In this document: positions 58,015 through 64,000 of the stretch, piece after piece
Position numbering within the stretch: the stretch's first letter is position 1
How the letters are laid out: each line of letters opens with the position of its first letter
From: Vibrio sonorensis
Lineage (GTDB): Bacteria > Pseudomonadota > Gammaproteobacteria > Enterobacterales > Vibrionaceae
Assembly (NCBI RefSeq): GCF_001854765.1
Contig: NZ_LJJE01000063.1
Coordinates: 124,001-188,000 of the forward strand
Reading direction: 5' to 3'
Length of the DNA stretch: 64,000 bases
Translations under genes and position numbers: made by a program
The notes under the pieces: generated by a model
Seen by the model: only the letters and a program-made list of their open reading frames with translations
The model's database searches: none
Told to the model about the DNA's origin: nothing

Positions 58015-58509
58015 TCAATTTATCACGTGGGCTTCTTGCGCCCCCGCGTTTTGGTACTTAAGTGACGAGAAATGATGATGAGCGCGCTGAACGTGTTCAA
58101 ACTCTAACATCCATTCGGCGTTTCGCTGGGCACTGCAAAATGCACCCATATGGCGTAACAGGTCTTCACTATGTTTCTCAAGAACGGTGGCAGTGGAATC
58201 GATTAAAGACCCTGTTTCAAGGGAGATAAATTGCAGCAAGCCATAAGCTTGGTTTAATGCATCGAAAGCTCGTTGCTGTTGTCCTAAACGATTTAGGATC
58301 TCCGATTGAGAAACAGTGGCGTCTCTTAAACCCGTCAGTAGACATGCAAACTGACAAGGTTTGGTCTCCTCATCACTAATTGCAGAGTGAATATGGCCGG
58401 GCATGTATCCTAATACCTGCTCGTAGAGGTAATGGGCTTCAGGCCAATGCCCCTGTTCTAGCAATTGTTCGGCTTTTAGATAATGTGACCAGCATTCTTG
58501 TAAATCCAT
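58015..58509 (-). CDS. Helical (TPR-like) protein of unknown function, upstream of yejF-like gene
   Basis: A 164-residue predicted cytoplasmic, all-helical protein; pairs of helices such as WSHYLKAEQLLEQGHWPEAHYLYEQVLGY and LNRLGQQQRAFDALNQAYGLLQF resemble tetratricopeptide units. The ATG at 58509 has GGAG 8 bases upstream; a longer frame to 58551 lacks support. It ends 12 bases before the YejF-like start and is probably co-transcribed. I do not recognise an assigned function. Confidence 0.65.
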   Translation of the reverse strand: MDLQECWSHYLKAEQLLEQGHWPEAHYLYEQVLGYMPGHIHSAISDEETKPCQFACLLTGLRDATVSQSEILNRLGQQQRAFDALNQAYGLLQFISLETGSLIDSTATVLEKHSEDLLRHMGAFCSAQRNAEWMLEFEHVQRAHHHFSSLKYQNAGAQEAHVIN

Positions 58510-58720
58510 GAAGGAAACTCCGCAAAAACAAACGCTGATATTTAAATGCAATTCATTAACTATTGCAAATAATTATCATTTAAATGTTAGTTTTTGCTTC
58601 GAAATTGAACGATATTTGAACACTTAGTGTCAATTACGCTGTAAGTCACTAAAATGTAAATGAAATCAAACTACACTCATAAAATAACCAACAACAAAGT
58701 AAGCGGATGGGGAGAGGGCG

Positions 58721-61081
58721 ATGGCGATAAACAAACTGAAAGCTGAACAGCTCTATCATAGTGCGCAGCTAGAAAAATTGGAGAGTAAGTCAACTAAGGA
58801 ACTGGCTCCAATAGACGAAATTGTCGGGCAAGAGCGCGCTCAGAAAGCCGTTGAGTTTGCTATGTCCATAGAGGAAAAAGGGTACAACATTTACGCTATC
58901 GGCCAAAATGGGCTGGGTAAGCGTACCATGATACTGCGTTATTTGAATCGCCATAAACACGATGGCGACGCTCTCTATGATTGGTGTTATGTCGCCAACT
59001 TCGAAGATACTCGGACTCCCAAGGTGCTTAAGCTACCTTCTGGTGTCGGTACGCGATTGAGGCAAGATATTGAAAAATTAATGTCGAAGCTACTTAAAGC
59101 GATGCCACTTGCCTTCGACAACGAACTTTATTACAGCCGTGCCGATAAACTCAAAGGGCAGCTAGAGCAGAAACAGCAGACTGAATTAGAAAACATCAGT
59201 AAAGAAGCGAAAACCAAAGATATTAGCTTAACCATTACGTCCCAAGGCGACTATCAGTTTGTCGCTATGAATGGTGAAGATCTCCATACTGAAGATTCTT
59301 TTGATGCGCTGAGCAAAAAAGAACAAGAAAAATTCGGTACCAGTATTGACGAGCTAGAGGTGCGCTTGCGATCTATGGTAAGGCAACTTACCGAGTGGGA
59401 AGAGGCGTACAGCGAGAAAATTAAAAAGCTCAACGATGACGTAACGCTTGATGTTATTACTCACTTTATCAAGCAACTTAAGGTCGACTATTCGCCTTAT
59501 CCGGAAATCAAAAGTTATCTGACCGATTTGCAAAAAGATATCGTTGAAAATGCTGATATCTTCTTAGAGCAAAGTAATGAGCAAGGTGAGATAGCGACCG
59601 CCTCACTAGACAAAAAACTGCCTAGAAGGTACAAAGTTAACGTTCTTGTAAGCCGAAAAGATGAAAGCTTCCCAATCGTGGTGGAAGAGAACCCCAACTA
59701 CCACTCACTGTTTGGATATATTGAAACAGCAACCTTTAAAGGCACCGTGTTTACCGATTTCTCCCTGATCAGAGCGGGTAGCCTGCACAAAGCTAACGGT
59801 GGTGTCTTGCTGATGGACGCCCAGAAGGTGCTAGAGCAGCCGTATGTATGGGATGGTCTAAAGCGCGCGCTAAGGTCAAGGCACCTAAGTTTTACTTCGC
59901 TAGAAAAAGAAGTCACGCTGACGGGTACTGTCTCACTAGATCCTGAGCCAATACCTTTAAAAATCAAAATTATCCTGTTCGGTGACTATCGCACTTACCA
60001 ATTACTGCAGCACTACGACCCAGAGTTTAGCGAGTTGTTCAGAGTGACGGCTGACTTCGAAGATGAGATGAAGCGCGATGACAATGCTGAACTGCAGTAC
60101 GCGAAATTCATCTCTAGTGTTGTGAATGACAATAACATGCTTCACTGCGACAGAAAGGCGATAGCTCGTATTATTGAGCACAGTTCTCGCTTGGCCGGAG
60201 ACCAAAATAAACTGTCATTGCACTCTGCTAACATCGCCAACTTACTCCGCGAGTCTAATTACGTAGCGCGGCAAGCCAACTCAAACATGATTAGACAAAG
60301 CCATGTTGAAGAGGCGCTGAGCAACCAAGAGCTAAGAGTCAGTCGTCTGAAAGACAGCGTGATGGAAGGCTTTGTTAATGGCACCACCCTCATTCGCACC
60401 GAAGGGAGCGCGATAGGTCAGGTGAATGCTCTTTCGGTATTGAGTACCAGTGAATATATGTTTGGCGCGCCCAACCGAATCACCGCCACGACTTGTTACG
60501 GTGAAGGGGAGGTTATCGATATAGAGCGCAGTGTCGACCTAGGTGGCAGTATCCACTCGAAAGGGGTGATGATTTTGACTGCTTATTTGTCTTCGGTATT
60601 TGGCAAAACCGCACGAGTGCCATTGACGACGACCATTACCTTTGAGCAATCTTATGGTGGTGTGGATGGCGACAGTGCCAGTATGGCGGAGTTCTGCGCG
60701 GTTGTGTCTGCGTTTTCAAAGCAAGCAAACCGACAAGATATCGCCATTACCGGCTCGATGAACCAGTTCGGGGAGTCCCAGCCTATTGGTGGCGTTAACG
60801 AAAAAATAGAGGGCTTCTTTGACGTTTGTACTATCAAAGGCAGGAACAAAGATCAGGGTGTGGTGATCCCAAGGGCCAATATGCACAACTTGATGTTAAG
60901 GCCTGATGTGGTTAAAGCGGTCGAAAAAGGGGAGTTCCAAATCTGGGCTATTGACCACGTTACCGAAGCGATAGAACTCTTTACAGGTAAACCTGCTGGT
61001 ACACCTAGCGATGAAGGGAGCTATCCAATCGATACGATATTTGGAATTGCACAGGCCAAGCTAAACGCTCTGAGAAAGTAA
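58721..61081 (+). CDS. Lon-like (LonB/YcbZ-type) ATP-dependent protease
   Basis: A 786-residue AAA+ protease. Residues 30-90 hold a Walker A-like GQNGLGKRT; a long helical insertion spans about 120-320 (coiled-coil-like KLKGQLEQKQQTELENISKEAK, then RLRSMVRQLTEWEEAYSEKIKKL); HKANGGVLLMDAQKVLE serves as Walker B; the C-terminal Lon protease domain has catalytic serine in GDSASMAEF and lysine in GGVNEKIEGF, forming the Ser-Lys dyad. It lacks the classical Lon N-terminal domain, matching the YcbZ/LonB-like family of proteobacteria. Substrates are unknown. GGGGAGAGG precedes the ATG. It has its own terminator. Confidence 0.9.
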   Translation: MAINKLKAEQLYHSAQLEKLESKSTKELAPIDEIVGQERAQKAVEFAMSIEEKGYNIYAIGQNGLGKRTMILRYLNRHKHDGDALYDWCYVANFEDTRTPKVLKLPSGVGTRLRQDIEKLMSKLLKAMPLAFDNELYYSRADKLKGQLEQKQQTELENISKEAKTKDISLTITSQGDYQFVAMNGEDLHTEDSFDALSKKEQEKFGTSIDELEVRLRSMVRQLTEWEEAYSEKIKKLNDDVTLDVITHFIKQLKVDYSPYPEIKSYLTDLQKDIVENADIFLEQSNEQGEIATASLDKKLPRRYKVNVLVSRKDESFPIVVEENPNYHSLFGYIETATFKGTVFTDFSLIRAGSLHKANGGVLLMDAQKVLEQPYVWDGLKRALRSRHLSFTSLEKEVTLTGTVSLDPEPIPLKIKIILFGDYRTYQLLQHYDPEFSELFRVTADFEDEMKRDDNAELQYAKFISSVVNDNNMLHCDRKAIARIIEHSSRLAGDQNKLSLHSANIANLLRESNYVARQANSNMIRQSHVEEALSNQELRVSRLKDSVMEGFVNGTTLIRTEGSAIGQVNALSVLSTSEYMFGAPNRITATTCYGEGEVIDIERSVDLGGSIHSKGVMILTAYLSSVFGKTARVPLTTTITFEQSYGGVDGDSASMAEFCAVVSAFSKQANRQDIAITGSMNQFGESQPIGGVNEKIEGFFDVCTIKGRNKDQGVVIPRANMHNLMLRPDVVKAVEKGEFQIWAIDHVTEAIELFTGKPAGTPSDEGSYPIDTIFGIAQAKLNALRK

Positions 61082-61105
61082 ATTTGTTTTTTGGGTGAAC
61101 AAAGT

Positions 61106-61135
61106 AAAAGTCCGGCGATAAACCGGACTTTTTTA
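61106..61135. terminator. Bidirectional terminator between Lon-like and CDF genes
   Basis: AAAAGTCCGG (61106-61115) with CCGGACTTTT (61123-61132), 7-base loop, then TT. The convergent CDF gene ends at 61133, inside the T-run. Confidence 0.88.
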
Positions 61136-62050
61136 ATTGGCGATATTCATTGTAAGCTGCACATCAAGGGAGAGCTTAGCGAGCTTTTTGCTCAAGGATT
61201 TACGCGCTCTTTCCAATTCAGCAATTTCAATGTGTTTTTTGTTGGTATGAACGTCAATATTAATGCGCAGTTCTCTTCCAACTTTCGTAACACCCACTAG
61301 TTCTATGTCTTGCTCTAGCTTTCGATCAGCCTCAAGGATTTCATGGTCTACAGCACTGCATATTTCCTTGCTCGGTCTCATCATTAACAGTTCTTTAAGT
61401 GAATCGATGACCATTTGGGCTGGCACTTTAACAAAGTAAAAAGACATGACTATCATCATGATCGGGTCGGCATAAACCGCATAAGCGGAAAAAGGGGATA
61501 ACGACACTAACCAAGCAACAACAAAACCCAATGTCACCGCAACGCTTAGCAAAGTGTCCATTTGCCACTGTTTAGCTTCAGCATCGATAAGGCCAGACGA
61601 GAAACGTTTAGATTTTCTGGCGATGTACCACCAAGCATAACCGCAACCGAGCACGTTGATAACGCCAAACAGAGTGGCTAACGAAGGATCGACTTCACGA
61701 CCACCATTGAACATGGCGACGACGGCGGAATAAAGAGAATAGCTAACAACAAGTAGAATAACACTACCCTTGATAGCGATTACCACGGGTTCTAGTACGG
61801 CCTTACCAAAGGGAAAATAGTTTGAAGAAGGCGCGCTAATGTATTTTGAGACCGCAAGTGACAATAAAGTTAACAGCAGACTGACTAAAGAGTAAACGCC
61901 ATCAAAAACGATAACTAATGAACCAACCAGTAATCCAAGTACCAGCCCTCCAACCGCAAAGCCTGATGCTAAAAGCGCTGAGAAGCCTAAGATTCTATTT
62001 TCATTTTTGCTGGTATTGGCACACATACAGGACTCATAGTCGATAAACAC
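61133..62050 (-). CDS. Cation diffusion facilitator (CDF) metal transporter
   Basis: A 305-residue CDF protein with six membrane helices: the second carries VFDGVYSLVSLLL (metal-site aspartate region), the fifth DTLLSVAVTLGFVVAWLVS, the sixth YADPIMMIVMSFYFV. A cytoplasmic metal-binding C-terminal domain follows (EILEADRKLEQDIELVGVTKVG, INIDVHTNK). It exports Zn2+, Fe2+ or similar ions by proton exchange; specificity is not resolvable. The chosen start is GTG at 62050; an ATG at 62026 fits homologous N-termini about as well. Confidence 0.87.
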   Translation of the reverse strand: MFIDYESCMCANTSKNENRILGFSALLASGFAVGGLVLGLLVGSLVIVFDGVYSLVSLLLTLLSLAVSKYISAPSSNYFPFGKAVLEPVVIAIKGSVILLVVSYSLYSAVVAMFNGGREVDPSLATLFGVINVLGCGYAWWYIARKSKRFSSGLIDAEAKQWQMDTLLSVAVTLGFVVAWLVSLSPFSAYAVYADPIMMIVMSFYFVKVPAQMVIDSLKELLMMRPSKEICSAVDHEILEADRKLEQDIELVGVTKVGRELRINIDVHTNKKHIEIAELERARKSLSKKLAKLSLDVQLTMNIAN

Positions 62051-62213
62051 CTTTCTATTGTTCGCATATGAGCAGAATTAAACAATGAAAGTATGCCATT
62101 CCGGAATGGTGTGCATGTACAATTATTAGCAAAGTCTTTTAATTACAGTATCTTACAGTGATTATAGTGTGCCAGTATTTTTGACGCTGACTGATATTTA
62201 GCCAGTATAGAGG

Positions 62214-63091
62214 TTAAAAATCGAATAAATATTCGTTTAATTGATCGGCTAACCAAGTCATGGCTGGGTGTTCATTCATGCCTACAGCAGTAAACATGCA
62301 GTAGTCTTCTTGGTTTAATCCGTAGGTGTGTTTGATAACGGCTAACTCTTGCTTGCGCAGAAGATGGCGAATTAAAGGCTCAGGTAGAACGCCCCAAGCA
62401 TTTTCGGTCAGTATGGTGCTCAGCATGTAATCAAAACTAGAAAAACCAATATGACGATTAGAAAGAGGCTCTAGTTCAGGGTTGTCTTTTTCGCTTAAAT
62501 AAACCATCAGCGCTTGCATTGAACCTCTCAGATCTTCGTCGGTGACTCGGTTCTTTTTGCTCAATGGATTACTGCTTGCACATACTGACATCATTCGAAT
62601 CTTACCCAGAGGATGAGAAACGGTGTGAGGATCGTCGATTCGTTCGTAATCGACACCGAAGGCAAAGTCTACTTGATGTGTCATGACAAGGTTGGATAGT
62701 CACCGCTAGACGCGAGAACAATGTTAAACGAGGTGGCGGGAAACTTGTCGTTTATCCGGTGCGCTAACTCCTGCCACATGTCGTCGGGAAGGGAGTCATC
62801 ACGCGCTATCCATATTTCTGCGTTAAACTCCCCGCGAACTTGGGCGCAGGTCTGACGTATTCGGGACGTCGTAATTAATAGGGACTGGCAATCTTTATAG
62901 ATGGCTTTTCCCGCTTCGGAAAGCGTTACATTATTTCCTGAGCGAACAAATAGCTCTATGTCGAGCTCTTTTTCTAGTGCTTTTATTGCCATGCTTAGTT
63001 TGGTTCGATTGCACTCTAGCTGACGAGCAGCCTCCGATACAGAACCGGTATCCGCGATAGAACAGAAGGCTTCAATTTGAGTTAAGTTCAT
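62214..63091 (-). pseudogene. LysR-family regulator, frameshifted
   Basis: The N-terminal helix-turn-helix (IEAFCSIADTGSVSEAARQLECNRTKLSMAIKALEKEL, LFVRSGNNVTL) reads from 63091 to about 62696; the effector domain (MTHQVDFAFGVDYERIDDPH onward) continues in the next frame to 62214. Adding one base to the CC (minus strand) at 62694-62695, giving GDYPNLVMTHQVD, makes one 292-residue protein of normal LysR length. It is divergent from the methyltransferase gene at 63252, about 160 bases away. Probable base-calling error rather than decay. Confidence 0.83.
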
Positions 63092-63251
63092 AGGCTAGCT
63101 TTGATCCATGAGACGCAATCGTTTATTGAAAGAATCTTAACCAAAAAAAGGGCAATTGTCCGTTTTATTAGGGATAAAGCTATGAAGAGACATAGGTTTT
63201 GGTTTACTCTTGGGGCAGATGCCAAGTGCAAAATGTTATAGGGAGATCAAG

Positions 63252-63833
63252 ATGACAATTGATTGGGATGCTCTTGCAGCGGACTGGGATAATCAAGAAG
63301 CGACCGCAGAGTACGCAGCCAAAGTATTTGAGTCACTACGCCAAGTGTACGATGTGAAAGGTAAGCACGTACTCGATTTTGGTTGTGGAACAGGGTTACT
63401 AAGTGAAAAGCTGGCCCCTGTTGCAAAAGATATCGTAGCTCTCGATGCGTCAGAATCGATGATCGAGCAGTTAGACACCAAACAGTTAGACAATGTTGAA
63501 CCAGTGGTAGACATGCTCACACGTGGTTTGGTGGCTATGCATCCCGCGTTCCGCGGTCAATTTGATCTCGTTGTTGCCTCATCGGTGTGTGGGTTTTTAA
63601 ATAACTTTGCTGATATTGCCGATATTGTTTTTAGTATTTTGGAAGAGGACGGCGTGTTTGTTCACTGGGATTGGTTAGTCGACAGTGACAACCTAGGCAG
63701 TGGTTTCACCGAATCTAAGGTCAAGCGCGTATTGACCAGCGTCGGCTTTTCTGAGGTTCAGGTCACTACCCCATTTTCTGTAAATACACCTGATGGCGAA
63801 ATGCATGTGGTCATGGGGATTGGCAAAAAGTAG
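63252..63833 (+). CDS. SAM-dependent class I methyltransferase
   Basis: A 193-residue methyltransferase with motif I VLDFGCGTGLLSEKL, motif post-I acidic residue in IVALDASESMIEQL and motif IV DLVVASSVCGFL. It starts MTIDWDALAADWDNQ, typical of the Methyltransf_11/12 group; GGGAG lies 6 bases before the ATG at 63252, while an in-frame ATG at 63210 has no ribosome site. Substrate unknown. The divergent LysR gene may regulate it. Confidence 0.87.
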   Translation: MTIDWDALAADWDNQEATAEYAAKVFESLRQVYDVKGKHVLDFGCGTGLLSEKLAPVAKDIVALDASESMIEQLDTKQLDNVEPVVDMLTRGLVAMHPAFRGQFDLVVASSVCGFLNNFADIADIVFSILEEDGVFVHWDWLVDSDNLGSGFTESKVKRVLTSVGFSEVQVTTPFSVNTPDGEMHVVMGIGKK

Positions 63834-63856
63834 TCTTTGATTTCCTTTTTGTATAC

Positions 63857-63882
63857 AAAACCCAGCCTAGGCTGGGTTTTTC
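63857..63882. terminator. Bidirectional terminator
   Basis: AAAACCCAGC (63857-63866) with GCTGGGTTTT (63871-63880), 4-base loop CTAG, then T, lying between the methyltransferase gene and the convergent partial gene. Confidence 0.88.
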
Positions 63883-63909
63883 GATGATCAACAAAGGAAT
63901 AGATAGGGT

Positions 63910-64000
63910 TTAGCGAAACAGTTCAGAAATCTCATCTAAGACTTCGGGGTTGGCGATGGCCCCTCGATTCACGACCTGCTGCCCATGCACCACCTGTTTT
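63910..64000 (-). CDS. C-terminal fragment of an unidentified protein
   Basis: A frame open from the right edge to a TAA at 63912-63910 encodes 29 residues ending in a helix (NPEVLDEISELFR). Convergence on a bidirectional terminator 28 bases away supports a real gene end. The fragment is too short to identify. Confidence 0.55.
   Translation of the reverse strand, partial: KQVVHGQQVVNRGAIANPEVLDEISELFR

Noticed and set aside
58721..61081. Canonical Lon protease
   Set aside because: It lacks the Lon N-terminal substrate domain and has the long helical insertion and degenerate P-loop of the LonB/YcbZ-like family.

Overview
The window looks like a piece of a Vibrio (Vibrionaceae, Gammaproteobacteria) genome, probably the smaller chromosome. 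Reasons are the moderate GC content, the density of LysR-type regulators (six), two methyl-accepting chemotaxis proteins, an HD-GYP c-di-GMP enzyme, and kbl-tdh, a nupC-type transporter, pepT, yejF-like and Lon-like genes of the kind vibrios carry. The genus is an inference from gene content and protein similarity; no rRNA or tRNA gene is present to confirm it.

Layout. 0-2.3 kb: end of an L-fucose catabolic operon (fucU, fucA, fucO). 2.4-7 kb: a periplasmic-sensor HD-GYP phosphodiesterase, a LysR regulator and a chemoreceptor. 7.3-9.5 kb: kbl-tdh threonine degradation. 9.6-14 kb: a frameshifted glutathione S-transferase divergent from a LysR gene, a small conserved protein, and a chemoreceptor whose sensor domain is duplicated. 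14-16.2 kb: an AT-rich, gene-poor patch with a CPBP-type membrane protease homologue and a tiny hydrophobic ORF. 16.2-20.1 kb: two LysR genes, each divergent from enzyme genes (a HAD phosphatase; a quinone oxidoreductase-like protein). 20.2-21.6 kb: an outer-membrane barrel candidate and an unknown helical protein. 22-25.8 kb: an iron/siderophore-type ABC transporter operon with a Fur-like site and a DMT permease. 25.9-29.9 kb: a candidate antisense-strand small RNA, a CRP-like site, a nupC-type gene, DUF3429, pepT and a DM13 protein.

30.1-46.5 kb holds the most striking locus: a single gene of about 11 kb for a Sec-exported protein of about 3,650 residues built from about 23 divergent Ig-like (DUF11-like) repeats, then an outer-membrane beta-barrel protein of about 1,190 residues, a lipoprotein with two tandem OmpA peptidoglycan-binding domains, and an MscS-family channel, all on one strand and closely spaced. 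The three export-associated proteins look like parts of one envelope-spanning surface-fibre system. I know of no described system with this combination.

46.5-64 kb: a seven-bladed propeller lipoprotein, an arsR/acr3 arsenite efflux unit with two similar candidate operators, a PqqL-like M16 peptidase lipoprotein, a lipase-like hydrolase, a glycine-zipper lipoprotein, a VOC protein, a LysR gene, a YejF-like double ATPase, a Lon-like protease, a CDF metal transporter, a frameshifted LysR gene, a methyltransferase and the tail of one more gene.

A technical point affects interpretation. Seven genes are broken by a total of eleven frameshifts. Every one is repaired by adding exactly one base, usually to a short homopolymer, and the restored lengths match their families. 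This fits base-calling deletions better than eleven real mutations, so the broken genes are probably intact in the organism.
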